Below, in pieces: positions 7,115 through 15,633 of a stretch of 58,532 bases of DNA. The translations under genes and the position numbers were made by a program. The stretch is from assembly GCA_905187695.1 (NCBI GenBank), contig CAJJIY010000007.1, positions 1 to 58,532 on the forward strand, given 5' to 3'. Source of the stretch: an uncultured Eubacteriales bacterium. GTDB lineage: Bacteria > Bacillota > Clostridia > Oscillospirales > CAG-272. Under the pieces are notes generated by a model. It did no database searches, was not told where the DNA came from, and saw nothing but the letters and a program-made list of their open reading frames with translations. The number at the start of each line of letters is the position of its first letter. Within the stretch, counting starts at the first letter, position 1.

Positions 7115-9133
7115 TTACTCTGCGTCCTCAGGCATAGCTTCCTCGGCCGCGGAGACTTCTTCCAGAAGTGCGCGGATGGAAAGGCTGACCTTCTGCTTTT
7201 CGTTGTCGATCTCAATGATCTTGGCATCGACGCACTGGCCAATCTCCAGCACATCGGCAGGCTTGCCGATGCGGGTCATGGCGATCTGGGAAATGTGAAT
7301 GAGGCCGTCCACACCGTCAATGATCTCCGCAAAAGCGCCGAAAGGCATCATGCTCACGATCTTGACCGGTACCACATCGCCCACATGGTAGTTGTTGGTG
7401 AAGATGAACCAAGGGTTGGTGTCCTCGGTCTTGTAGCCAAGCGAGATGCGCTTCTTTTCACGGTCGAAGGATTTGACATAGACCGTGACGGTCTCGCCGA
7501 CCGACAGCACATCGGCAGGGCTCTTGATGTGCTTCCAGGACAGCTCGCTGGTGTGAACCATGCCGTCCACGCCGCCGAGATCCACAAAAGCACCGTAGCT
7601 GGTCATGCTCTTGACCACGCCGGTATACTGCTTGCCTTCCTCGATCGAAGACCAGAAAGCCTCTTCCTTGGCGCGGCGCTCTTCGCGCAGGACCGCACGG
7701 ATGGAGCCGATGGCCTTGTGGCCGGGCTCTTTGATTTCAATGATCTTGAATTTCACATTTGTGCCCTTGAGCGGCGCGAGATCGCCATCCTTCGGAACGC
7801 CGGACTGGGATGCGGGGATGAAGATGCGGCTGCCATACACATAAACGATCACGCCGCCTTTGACCACATCGGCCACGGGCGCTTCCAGAACCTCTCCGGC
7901 CTCCTTGGCTTCTTCAACTTTTTTGAAGTTCTTGCCGGAGTCCACGCGGCGCTTGTCCAGCTCCGCCACGCCGTCCACATCGCTCACGCGGATGACTTTG
8001 GCTTCCACCGAATCACCGACATGGAAGGCCTCGGTCAGTTTTACAGAAGGATCGTCAGTGACGCGGTCGGCTTTGATATAGCCGGTTACGCCGGTGCCGA
8101 GATCCAGTTGAAGCTCTGTATCGTCAACATGGGTCACGATACCGGTCACGATTTCTCCTGTATTTAAAGTTTTGATTGTTGCGCTGTCGAGCATTTCCGC
8201 AAAGTTTTCCTGTTCGCTCATTGTTTGATATACCTCCTCAATTATGTTCGACGGGGTGGATGCCCCGGCGACAATACCCACTTTGCGATGGGCTAATGAA
8301 AACGCCCTGAGAACAGACAGATTCTCCGTGTCCGTGACCCACAGTGTGTCAGCGCAGAATTCCCTGCAGATGCGGTAGAGCTTTTCGGTATTGGAGCTCT
8401 TTCGACCGCCGATGACCACCATGCCGTCGCAGATCCGGGCAAGGGAAGCGGCTTTTGTCTGTCGCAGATCCGTAACATTACATATTGTATCAAAAAAACA
8501 TGCGTTTGTATAGAGTTTTTTTAAAATTTTTTGGCATTTTCGCCATTCCGCCAAATTTTGGGTAGTTTGAGCCACGATCACAGGTACTTTTGAACAAAGA
8601 ACAGCCCGAAGCGGGCCGGAAAGTGCGGCATTTAATTCCCCGGCGTCGGCAAAAACATATTTTTCGCCCGAGAAGCAACTGAGAATTCCCTTTACCTCCG
8701 GATGCGCGGCGTCACCGATGCAGATGAACACATTTTTAAGCGCGCCCTCCCCCGCCGAGGCTTCTTTTGCGATCCGGTGGATTTTGGTCACGAACGGGCA
8801 GGTCGCATCCACAAAAGAAAATCCGGGATGTTCCGCGGCAAGCGCGCGCAGGGTCTCCTTTGTCCGGCAGGGGACGCCGTGTGCCCGGATAAACACCGTC
8901 ACCGGCGCGTCGGGCGTTGCCCCGGCCGCCAGAGCCGGCAGTTCTTCTTCCTTCACCGTGCGCACGCCGGCCGATTCCAGCATCCGGAGGTAGGTCTCGT
9001 TGTGAATGAGCTGCCCCAGTACCGCCAGCGTTTCGCCGGGGCGCCTGTCGCGCATCCGTTGCTCCACGGCCACGGTGGCCGCCCGTACGCCGGGACAGAA
9101 CCCGGCGTTTTCCGCCACGATCACCCGGCTCAT
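7115..9133 (-). CDS. ispH: IspH (HMBPP reductase) fused to ribosomal protein S1-type domains
   Basis: Residues 1 to about 300 are 4-hydroxy-3-methylbut-2-enyl diphosphate reductase, the last step of the MEP isoprenoid pathway. The [4Fe-4S] ligands C13, C112 and C218 are present, with substrate residues H44, H85, H144-x-E146, SSN (246-248) and S292. From about residue 320 four S1 RNA-binding domains follow. The third and fourth are most canonical (YGAFVDLGGVDGMVHTSELS and FGAFAEIIDGVDGLIHISQ). This two-part fusion is well known in Clostridia; the S1 half is the likely functional S1 homologue. The start codon overlaps the plsC stop by 4 bases (9130-9133), so translation is coupled. It is last in the rpiR-HI0933-cmk-plsC-ispH operon. 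Confidence 0.96.
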   Translation of the reverse strand: MSRVIVAENAGFCPGVRAATVAVEQRMRDRRPGETLAVLGQLIHNETYLRMLESAGVRTVKEEELPALAAGATPDAPVTVFIRAHGVPCRTKETLRALAAEHPGFSFVDATCPFVTKIHRIAKEASAGEGALKNVFICIGDAAHPEVKGILSCFSGEKYVFADAGELNAALSGPLRAVLCSKVPVIVAQTTQNLAEWRKCQKILKKLYTNACFFDTICNVTDLRQTKAASLARICDGMVVIGGRKSSNTEKLYRICREFCADTLWVTDTENLSVLRAFSLAHRKVGIVAGASTPSNIIEEVYQTMSEQENFAEMLDSATIKTLNTGEIVTGIVTHVDDTELQLDLGTGVTGYIKADRVTDDPSVKLTEAFHVGDSVEAKVIRVSDVDGVAELDKRRVDSGKNFKKVEEAKEAGEVLEAPVADVVKGGVIVYVYGSRIFIPASQSGVPKDGDLAPLKGTNVKFKIIEIKEPGHKAIGSIRAVLREERRAKEEAFWSSIEEGKQYTGVVKSMTSYGAFVDLGGVDGMVHTSELSWKHIKSPADVLSVGETVTVYVKSFDREKKRISLGYKTEDTNPWFIFTNNYHVGDVVPVKIVSMMPFGAFAEIIDGVDGLIHISQIAMTRIGKPADVLEIGQCVDAKIIEIDNEKQKVSLSIRALLEEVSAAEEAMPEDAE

Positions 9134-9750
9134 TTCACGCCTTCCCCAAGGCGGCAGATCTCCTCAAAAATCATCCGGGTGATCCGCTCGTATTCTCCCG
9201 ATTTGCCCGGTTCGTAGTGAAAATCCGCAAACGGAATGGGTTTTCCCACCACCACGGTGGCGCGCCGGAAAAATTTCCAGCGATAATCTTTCATTTTTAT
9301 ATGTACCGGCAGAATCTGCACCCCGGTGTGTGCGGCGATCAGCGCCGCCCCCTGCTTGACCGGCGTACCGGCCGGATCCTGACCCGGATAGCGGTGTCCC
9401 TGCGGAAACATCCCGACGCTTACGCCGCGCGAGAGCAATGCGATTGTGTTTTTCACCGCGCCCACGCCGCCCTTTTGCCGGGCGACCGGATACGCGCCGA
9501 GCCAACGGACCACCCGCCCCAGCACCGGCACGCGGAACAGCTCCTCTTTGGCCATAAAATGCGGTTGTTGACGATGGGTCGCCAACGCGATAAGAATCGG
9601 ATCCACCACCGACTGGTGATTGGCGCAGACCAGATAGGGACCGTCCTTGCGCCGCGGCTCGTTCCCCGAACCGCGCACCCGTGTGCGGAAAACCAACCGG
9701 AAAGGCCAGTACAAGAGAAAATGAAAGATCCGGTAAAAAACGCTTTTCAT
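9130..9750 (-). CDS. plsC: 1-acyl-sn-glycerol-3-phosphate acyltransferase
   Basis: Adds the second acyl chain to lysophosphatidic acid to give phosphatidic acid at the inner membrane face. In 206 residues the acyltransferase motif I NHQSVVD (catalytic H45, D50) and the motif III segment FPQGHR at 115-120 are visible. Motif III is usually FPEGTR; the Q/H version is one I associate with clostridial members, so activity is still expected. An N-terminal hydrophobic segment (residues 5-20) could anchor it. It overlaps the cmk stop by 4 bases and the ispH start by 4 bases, so all three are translationally coupled. Confidence 0.93.
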   Translation of the reverse strand: MKSVFYRIFHFLLYWPFRLVFRTRVRGSGNEPRRKDGPYLVCANHQSVVDPILIALATHRQQPHFMAKEELFRVPVLGRVVRWLGAYPVARQKGGVGAVKNTIALLSRGVSVGMFPQGHRYPGQDPAGTPVKQGAALIAAHTGVQILPVHIKMKDYRWKFFRRATVVVGKPIPFADFHYEPGKSGEYERITRMIFEEICRLGEGVK

Positions 9751-10418
9751 TCAAGCGCCCCCTTTTCGCGGCAAAGGCGGATAATCTCATCGGCCGTCTC
9801 TTCCACATCCATATCGGAATTATCCAACAGCACGGCGTCCGGCGCGGCCACGGCCGGCGCCACCGCGCGGTTGCGGTCATTTCCGTCCCGTTCGCGCATT
9901 TCGCGAAGTACCGACTCATAGTCGGCCGGCATTCCTTTTTCCTGCAACTCCAGCGTCCGGCGGCGGGCGCGCGCTTCATCGCTGGCGGTCAGAAACACTT
10001 TCACATCCGCCCCCGGCAAAATCACCGTGCCGATATCCCGCCCGTCCATGATTACACTGTTTTTCTCGGCCACATTCCGTTGTGTGGAAAGCAAGAACTG
10101 CCGCACGGCCGGCAGAGCCGACACAGCCGAGGCATACATGGAAATCTCCGGCTCGCGGATGCGGTCGCCCGGGTCTTTTCCGTTGAGAAAGACCCGCTGT
10201 CCGCCCGCTTCATACCGCATTTCAATCGAGATTTCCGGCAGACAGGAGAGGATCCCGTCCGCATCGGTGCGGGCAATACCTTTATCCCGTACGTACAGTC
10301 CGACCGTGCGGTAAAGCGCGCCGGTATCCACATAAATGATGCCCAGTTTGCGGGCAATCAGTTTGGCCACGCTGCTTTTTCCCGCCCCGCTGGGGCCGTC
10401 AATGGCAATTCGGATCAT
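9747..10418 (-). CDS. cmk: cytidylate kinase
   Basis: Phosphorylates CMP and dCMP with ATP. The P-loop GPSGAGKSS is at residues 8-16, followed by VDTGALYR, DGRDIGTVILP and the lid region TASDEARARRR. With the start at 10418 it has 223 residues, the family size. That ATG is 7 bases after AGGGAG and gives the usual MIxIAIDGPSGAGKS beginning; an ATG at 10439 is a weaker choice and would overlap the upstream gene. Cmk next to PlsC and IspH-S1 is a common arrangement in Clostridia. Confidence 0.96.
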   Translation of the reverse strand: MIRIAIDGPSGAGKSSVAKLIARKLGIIYVDTGALYRTVGLYVRDKGIARTDADGILSCLPEISIEMRYEAGGQRVFLNGKDPGDRIREPEISMYASAVSALPAVRQFLLSTQRNVAEKNSVIMDGRDIGTVILPGADVKVFLTASDEARARRRTLELQEKGMPADYESVLREMRERDGNDRNRAVAPAVAAPDAVLLDNSDMDVEETADEIIRLCREKGALE

Positions 10419-10431
10419 CTTTTTCTCCCTT

Positions 10432-11703
10432 TCATTCATTGGACTGACAGGTTATGTAAGCGGCGGCGGCTTCCCCCGCGCACACCGCGCTGGAAAAAGC
10501 GATCTGCAGATTGAATCCGCCGGTATAAGCCGAAAGATCCAGCAGTTCTCCTGCAAAAAAGAGCCCCGGAACCAGGCGGGAAGCCATGGTGCGCGGATTC
10601 ACCTCGGAAAGCGACACGCCGCCGCGGGTCACGATCGCCTCGGCCATCGGGCGGAAATCCGCCACAGGAACGCTCAGGCATTTGAGAAGCTCTAAAAAGC
10701 GCCGGCGTTCCTCGCGCGTGACTGCGTTGGTCTTCTTTTGCGGGTCGATCCCCGAGCGCGCCACCATCGGCGCAATCAGTTTGTGCGGCAGCAAATCGCA
10801 GAGCGAATTTTCAAAAGATTTGTTCTTGTACTTATTAAAATCAGACAAAAGACGGGCGTCCAGTGTTTTTTCGTCCAGCGCCGGTTTCAGGTCGATTCGG
10901 ATCTCATAGCGCCCGGGAGTCATCTCCCGCAAGTGGGCCGAAGCGGAAAGCACCAGCGGCCCGGAAAGACCGAAGTGCGTAAAAAGCAATTCTCCGAAAT
11001 CCGAAAAAATTTCCGTTTTTCTGACGGTATCAAATACCGTGAGCCGCACATTCCGGAGCGAAAGTCCCTGGCATTGCGCGCAGAAATCTCCTTTTTCCAC
11101 CAACGGCACCAGCGAGGGAAAAAGCGGCGTGACCGTGTGCCCCAGCGCCCGCGCAAAGCGGTAGCCGTCCCCGGTCGAACCGGTCAGCGGATAGGAAGCG
11201 CCGCCGGTGGCCAGGATGACCGCCCCGAAGCGGTCGCTTTGTTCCCCGCAACAGACCCTGAATCCGTTCTCTTCTTTTTGAATCTCCGTCACGCGGGCGT
11301 GCACCGTCCGGACGCCCGCCGTCCGGCAGGCGTCTCCCAGTGCGTTGGCCACATCGGCGGCTTTGTCCGACACCGGAAAGACCCGGTTCCCCCGCTCTAC
11401 TTTGAGCGGCACGCCAAGGCTCTCGAAAAGCGCCTCGGTATCCTCGGCGGAAAAGCGGCTGTAGGCCGAATAAAGAAAGCGGGCGTTTTCGGGAATGTTG
11501 GCAAAAAAATCTTCCCTTGTGCAGTGGTTGGTCAGGTTACAGCGTCCCTTTCCGGTAATGCGGAGCTTACGCCCGCAGATCTCGTTGCGCTCAAAAAGCG
11601 TGACCGGCGCACCGCTCTTCGCCGCGTAAAGGGCGGCGGTCAGTCCCGCCGCCCCACCGCCGACAACGGCCAGCCGCTGTTCATGTTCCATCGCTGTTTT
11701 CAT
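10432..11703 (-). CDS. NAD(P)/FAD-dependent oxidoreductase, HI0933/YhiN (BaiN-like) family
   Basis: A 423-residue flavoprotein. It has an N-terminal FAD-binding GGGAAG at 15-20, the family signature GRKLRITGKGRCNLTN near 44-59, a second dinucleotide-associated segment ILATGGASYPLTGSTGDGY, and a C-terminal GLFFAGELLDLSAYTGGFNLQIAFSSA closing the FAD site. Its true substrate is unknown. One relative was named BaiN for a proposed role in bile-acid dehydroxylation, but such genes occur in most Clostridia, so I do not transfer that function. Its ATG shares one base with the RpiR stop codon. No clear ribosome site is visible, so it probably relies on coupling. Confidence 0.9.
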   Translation of the reverse strand: MKTAMEHEQRLAVVGGGAAGLTAALYAAKSGAPVTLFERNEICGRKLRITGKGRCNLTNHCTREDFFANIPENARFLYSAYSRFSAEDTEALFESLGVPLKVERGNRVFPVSDKAADVANALGDACRTAGVRTVHARVTEIQKEENGFRVCCGEQSDRFGAVILATGGASYPLTGSTGDGYRFARALGHTVTPLFPSLVPLVEKGDFCAQCQGLSLRNVRLTVFDTVRKTEIFSDFGELLFTHFGLSGPLVLSASAHLREMTPGRYEIRIDLKPALDEKTLDARLLSDFNKYKNKSFENSLCDLLPHKLIAPMVARSGIDPQKKTNAVTREERRRFLELLKCLSVPVADFRPMAEAIVTRGGVSLSEVNPRTMASRLVPGLFFAGELLDLSAYTGGFNLQIAFSSAVCAGEAAAAYITCQSNE

Positions 11704-12563
11704 CAGTTGTTTTTATCATAGACATCATATTCGTCCCAGATGCTCTCCAGACGGTCCAGCCGCCTGGAAACCTCGTCGTGTTTCTGCAGGGATACCGCCG
11801 CCACCATGGCGTTGATGATGCTGAGCGGCGCCACCAGCGAATCGACGAAAGAGGCCATATCGCTGCGGGCCGTGAGCAACTGGTCGCACCCTGCGGCCAA
11901 CGGAGACTGCGCGCTGTCGGTCAGCGCCACCACATCCGCCCCGGCGTTGTGCGCGAACTCCACCGCGCGCACCGTGCGCTTGGAATAGCGCGGGAAACTG
12001 ATGGCAATCAGCACATCCTCAGGGCCGATTGTCAGGATCTGCTCGAACACCTCGCTGCCGGAAGTACCGGTCACGGGTGTGAGATTGTCAAACATCATCC
12101 GGAAATTGAAAGTCAGAAAATCCGCCAGCGAAGCGGAGGAACGCACCCCGAGAATATAGATCCTGCGCGCCCTCACGATCTTGTCTACCGCCGCGTTGAA
12201 GGCCGTGCGGTCAAGTCCCTCCAGCGTGTGCCGGATCTTGTCCGCGTCACCCAGCAGAACCTTATCCAGAATGGTATCCTTATCCATCAGGTTATCGGCC
12301 ACCTCCATGCGCTGGGCGGCGGTCAGGTGCGTGCGCGCCATCTCCTGAAGCGCCCGCTGGAGACCGGGATAACCGTCAAAGCCGAGTTCATCGGCAAAAC
12401 GCACCACCGTGGATTCCGACACATGGACCAGCGCCCCCAGACGGGAGGCCGTCATATAGGCCGCCCGGTCATAATGCTCCAGAATATAAGCGGCAATCTG
12501 GCGCTGTCCCTTGGAAAAGCCGGACATCCGCTCCGACATATATTTTAAAAGGTTCTGTTTCAT
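11703..12563 (-). CDS. MurR/RpiR-family transcriptional regulator
   Basis: In 286 residues there is an N-terminal helix-turn-helix (about 20-65, with MTASRLGALVHVSESTVVRFADELGFDGY) and a C-terminal SIS sugar-phosphate-binding domain (about 115-250, with IYILGVRSSASLADFLTFNF and DVLIAISFPRYSKRT). The family senses phosphosugars and usually controls sugar or amino-sugar genes. Here it heads a housekeeping operon; its target and ligand cannot be told from the sequence. GGAGG sits 8 bases before the ATG, and the promoter is at 12632. Confidence 0.92.
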   Translation of the reverse strand: MKQNLLKYMSERMSGFSKGQRQIAAYILEHYDRAAYMTASRLGALVHVSESTVVRFADELGFDGYPGLQRALQEMARTHLTAAQRMEVADNLMDKDTILDKVLLGDADKIRHTLEGLDRTAFNAAVDKIVRARRIYILGVRSSASLADFLTFNFRMMFDNLTPVTGTSGSEVFEQILTIGPEDVLIAISFPRYSKRTVRAVEFAHNAGADVVALTDSAQSPLAAGCDQLLTARSDMASFVDSLVAPLSIINAMVAAVSLQKHDEVSRRLDRLESIWDEYDVYDKNN

Positions 12564-12603
12564 TTGTCATCCTCCGACATGAAATACCGGCACATCTTTC
12601 CTT

Positions 12604-12632
12604 ATTATACAGGACAACCCCCGAAAAGTCAA
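12604..12632 (-). promoter_or_regulatory. sigma-A promoter of the rpiR-HI0933-cmk-plsC-ispH operon
   Basis: On the minus strand: TTGACT (12627-12632), 17-bp spacer, TATAAT (12604-12609). It is divergent from the uraA promoter, 74 bp apart; both lie in the 350-bp gap 12564-12913. Confidence 0.85.
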
Positions 12633-12705
12633 GAAGAAAATGCACGCTCTTTCCGGCCGGCAAGAAAACCTTTTCAACATTTTCTGACAAATTTGCAAAA
12701 ACCCC

Positions 12706-12734
12706 TTTACAAGTCATTTGCGTTGTGCTATAAT
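12706..12734 (+). promoter_or_regulatory. sigma-A promoter of uraA
   Basis: TTTACA (12706-12711), 17-bp spacer, TATAAT (12729-12734). The predicted start is near 12741. Confidence 0.8.
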
Positions 12735-12740
12735 ACGCAC

Positions 12741-12840
12741 GAACGCTTGAGAACACTACACGGCAGATGCGTATGGTGAAGCAAAGTCCATATTTTTACG
12801 CACCCGGAATAGGTTCTTCCTTTCGCGGGGGCTTTTTTTG
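12741..12840 (+). promoter_or_regulatory. candidate attenuator leader of uraA
   Basis: The 173-base leader contains a hairpin at 12768-12802 (TATGG with CCATA, closed by TGCG with CGCA). It is followed by a terminator-like hairpin, GCACCCG (12800-12806) with CGGGGGC (12826-12832, one mismatch), then T7 (12833-12839). The two folds share 12800-12802, so they compete weakly. GAGAAC at 12750 could also pair with GTTCTT at 12813. A further stem CGGGAA (12858-12863) with TTCCCG (12875-12880) lies before the ribosome site. No match to purine, PyrR or other RNA classes I know. Confidence 0.4.
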
Positions 12841-12913
12841 TAAATAAAAAGGCCGTGCGGGAAAAGAACTGCGGTTCCCGGTTCAATTCAAAACCAAATA
12901 CGGAGGAAAAAAC

Positions 12914-14305
12914 ATGAAACTCGTCTACAATGTGAGTACCAAACCCCGTGAGATCGGTTACGGCAAATTGCTGGTCTTTGCCTTCCAGCAGCTTCTGGCC
13001 ATTCTGGCCGCGACCATCGCCGTTCCCGCCATCGTCGGAAACGGAATGTCGGCCTCCGCCGCGCTCTTCGGCGCCGGCGTCGGCACGCTGGTCTATCTTT
13101 GCTTTACCAAATTCAGAAGCCCCGTGTTCCTCGGCTCTTCCTTCGCCTTCATCGGTTCGATGTTCGCGGCTTTCGCCGGTGGCGTTTCCATGTCGGTCGG
13201 CTACCTTGGCCTGCTCATCGGCGCCGGCATGGCAGGGCTTGTTTATGTCATCATCGCGCTGGTGGTCAAATTTGCCGGCGTCAAGTGGATCAATAAACTG
13301 ATGCCCGCCGTGGTCATCGGCCCCACCGTGGCTCTCATCGGTCTTTCGCTGGCCGTGAACGCCGTGAACGACGCCGTGGGTGTGAAGCTGAACGCAGACG
13401 GAGTCCGCCCCATGGACGGTCACGCCGCCATCTGCCTCCTGTGCGCGCTGGTCACACTGGCTGTGGTCATCATCTGCTCGGTCTACGGAAAAAAGATGAC
13501 CAAAATGATCCCCTTCATCCTCGGTATTCTGGCCGGCTATGCCGTGGCCGCCATCTTTACGGTCATCGGCATTGCAAGCGGCAACGAAATGCTCAAGATC
13601 ATCGACTTCACCAAATTTCAGCATATGCAGTGGTACCCCGACTTCTCTTTCCTTGAGGCCTTCAAGGGCAACTACAACTTCGGTTCGGTCGGCTCCTTCG
13701 GTTCTTATCTGGCCGTGCTGGCCGTGGCCTATGTGCCGGTGGCCTTCGTGGTCTTTGCCGAACATATCGCCGACCACAAAAACCTTTCCTCCATTATTGA
13801 ATCCGATCTTCTTGAAAATCCCGGCCTTGCCCGCACGCTGTTGGGCGACGGCGTCGGCTCGGTGGCAGGCGCTTTCTTCGGCGGATGCCCCAACACCACC
13901 TATGGCGAATCGGTCGGCTGTGTGGCCATCTCCGGAAACGCCTCTGTGTGGACCATCTTCACCACGGCGCTGATGGCCATCGTCATCTCCTTCTTCGCAC
14001 CCTTTGTCACCTTCCTTTCCACCATTCCCTCCTGCGTCATGGGCGGCGTGTGCATCTCCCTTTACGGCTTCATCGCGGTTTCCGGTCTCAAGATGGTGCA
14101 GAAAGTGGATCTGGAAGACAACGGCAACCTCTTCACGGTCTCGGCCATTCTCATCACGGGTGTCGGCGGTATGGCTCTGCGCATCGGCAAAATCAATCTC
14201 ACGGCCATCGCCTGCGCCCTGATTCTCGGGATCCTCACCAACCTGCTGGTTTCCCGCCGTCACAAAAAGGCCGGCAATACCGAAAACAGCGAAGACAAAC
14301 AGTAA
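12914..14305 (+). CDS. uraA: uracil permease (NCS2 family)
   Basis: An inner-membrane nucleobase:proton symporter of 463 residues with a 14-helix NCS2 pattern. Uracil-type features are the UraA motif GGCPNTTYGE, FAEHIADHKNLS (the His-containing helix-8 motif) and the early FAFQQLLAILAATIAVPAIV. These point to uracil more than to xanthine/uric acid members, but specificity is inferred from motifs only. The ATG has CGGAGG upstream. The gene sits alone between its own promoter with a structured leader and a terminator shared with nothing downstream; no pyr genes are nearby. Confidence 0.93.
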   Translation: MKLVYNVSTKPREIGYGKLLVFAFQQLLAILAATIAVPAIVGNGMSASAALFGAGVGTLVYLCFTKFRSPVFLGSSFAFIGSMFAAFAGGVSMSVGYLGLLIGAGMAGLVYVIIALVVKFAGVKWINKLMPAVVIGPTVALIGLSLAVNAVNDAVGVKLNADGVRPMDGHAAICLLCALVTLAVVIICSVYGKKMTKMIPFILGILAGYAVAAIFTVIGIASGNEMLKIIDFTKFQHMQWYPDFSFLEAFKGNYNFGSVGSFGSYLAVLAVAYVPVAFVVFAEHIADHKNLSSIIESDLLENPGLARTLLGDGVGSVAGAFFGGCPNTTYGESVGCVAISGNASVWTIFTTALMAIVISFFAPFVTFLSTIPSCVMGGVCISLYGFIAVSGLKMVQKVDLEDNGNLFTVSAILITGVGGMALRIGKINLTAIACALILGILTNLLVSRRHKKAGNTENSEDKQ

Positions 14306-14320
14306 ACATCATACCGAATG

Positions 14321-14350
14321 AAAAGGCCGCCCGAAAAGGGCGGCCTTTTT
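14321..14350 (+). terminator. uraA terminator
   Basis: A perfect 12-bp stem, 14321-14332 with 14338-14349, loop GAAAA, then T-run. Confidence 0.9.
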
Positions 14351-14353
14351 GTC

Positions 14354-14382
14354 TTGACATTCGCACCGGCGTTTGATATAAT
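14354..14382 (+). promoter_or_regulatory. consensus sigma-A promoter of tyrS
   Basis: TTGACA (14354-14359), 17-bp spacer, TATAAT (14377-14382): a full consensus. The leader to tyrS is only about 25 bases, too short for a T-box. Confidence 0.9.
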
Positions 14383-14412
14383 AAGAAAAGATTTTGAATA
14401 AGGAGAATTCCT

Positions 14413-15630
14413 ATGACGATTTATGACGAACTGGTAGCCCGCGGCCTGATCGCGCAGGTCACGGACGAAAAAGAAATCAAAGAACTCATCAATGCGGGCA
14501 AGGCCACTTTTTACATCGGATTTGACCCCACGGCCGATTCGCTTCATGTCGGTCACTTCATGGCGCTTTGCCTTATGAAACGGTTGCAGATGGCCGGCAA
14601 CCGGCCGGTGGTGCTGGTCGGCGGCGGGACAGGCTATATCGGCGACCCCTCCGGCCGCACCGATATGCGCTCCATGATGACTCCGGAAACCATCCGGCAC
14701 AACTGCGACTGCTTCAAAAAGCAGATGAAGCGTTTTATTGATTTCGGAGAGGGCAAGGCCATAATGGTCAACAACGCCGACTGGCTCCTGAAACTCAATT
14801 ACATCGACCTTCTGCGCGAGGTGGGCGCCTGCTTCTCCGTCAACAAAATGCTGACGGCCGAATGTTATCGTCAGCGCATGGAAAAGGGCCTTTCTTTCCT
14901 TGAATTCAACTACATGATCATGCAGTCCTACGATTTTTATCATCTTTATCAGAACTATGGGTGCAACATGCAGTTTGGGGGCGACGACCAGTGGTCGAAT
15001 ATGTTGGGCGGCACCGAGCTCATCCGCAAGAAGCTCGGCAAAAACGCCTATGCCATGACCATTACCCTGCTCCTCAATTCCGAGGGGAAGAAAATGGGCA
15101 AGACCGCCAGCGGCGCCGTCTGGCTGGATCCCCAAAAGACCACGCCCTTTGAATTTTATCAGTACTGGCGCAATGTCGGCGACCGGGATGTTCTCAAATG
15201 CATCCGGATGCTCACCTTCCTGCCCCTGTCGGAAATTGACAAGATGGACCACTGGCAGGGAGAAGAACTCAACCGCGCCAAGGAGATCCTCGCCTTTGAA
15301 CTGACCAAACTGGTGCACGGAGAAGAAGAGGCGAAAAAAGCCGAGGAAAGCGCCAAAGCGCTCTTTGGTGCCGGCAGTGCTTCCAACGCGCCCACCGAAA
15401 AGCTGACGGAAAGCGATCTGACCGACGGCGTGGCCGATATTCTCACGCTTCTTTGCAGATCCGGGCTGGCCGCTTCCCGCTCGGAAGCGCGGCGCAATGT
15501 GGAACAGGGCGGCGTCAGCGTCAACGGCGAAAAAGTGACCGACATCCGCAAGACCTACGGTGCGGCCGAACTGAGCGAAGGCCTGCTCCTTAAAAAAGGG
15601 AAGAAATCCTACCGGAAGGTGGTGCTCTGA
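14413..15630 (+). CDS. tyrS: tyrosine--tRNA ligase
   Basis: A class I synthetase of 405 residues. It has the HIGH motif as H45-V-G-H48, the KMSKS motif as KMGKT at 227-231, the tyrosine-site stretch YDFYHLYQNYGCNMQFGGDDQW, and a C-terminal S4 RNA-binding domain from about 340 (ASRSEARRNVEQGGVSVNG). AAGGAG precedes the ATG. Unlike many Firmicutes tyrS genes it has no T-box, since the promoter lies 30 bases upstream. It is followed after 3 bases by the PHP gene, so the two form an operon. Confidence 0.97.
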   Translation: MTIYDELVARGLIAQVTDEKEIKELINAGKATFYIGFDPTADSLHVGHFMALCLMKRLQMAGNRPVVLVGGGTGYIGDPSGRTDMRSMMTPETIRHNCDCFKKQMKRFIDFGEGKAIMVNNADWLLKLNYIDLLREVGACFSVNKMLTAECYRQRMEKGLSFLEFNYMIMQSYDFYHLYQNYGCNMQFGGDDQWSNMLGGTELIRKKLGKNAYAMTITLLLNSEGKKMGKTASGAVWLDPQKTTPFEFYQYWRNVGDRDVLKCIRMLTFLPLSEIDKMDHWQGEELNRAKEILAFELTKLVHGEEEAKKAEESAKALFGAGSASNAPTEKLTESDLTDGVADILTLLCRSGLAASRSEARRNVEQGGVSVNGEKVTDIRKTYGAAELSEGLLLKKGKKSYRKVVL

Positions 15631-15633
15631 ATC

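Noticed and set aside
12735..12840. Purine riboswitch or PyrR site in the uraA leader
   Set aside because: The conserved purine-riboswitch core and the PyrR binding-loop sequence are both absent. Only generic hairpins remain.
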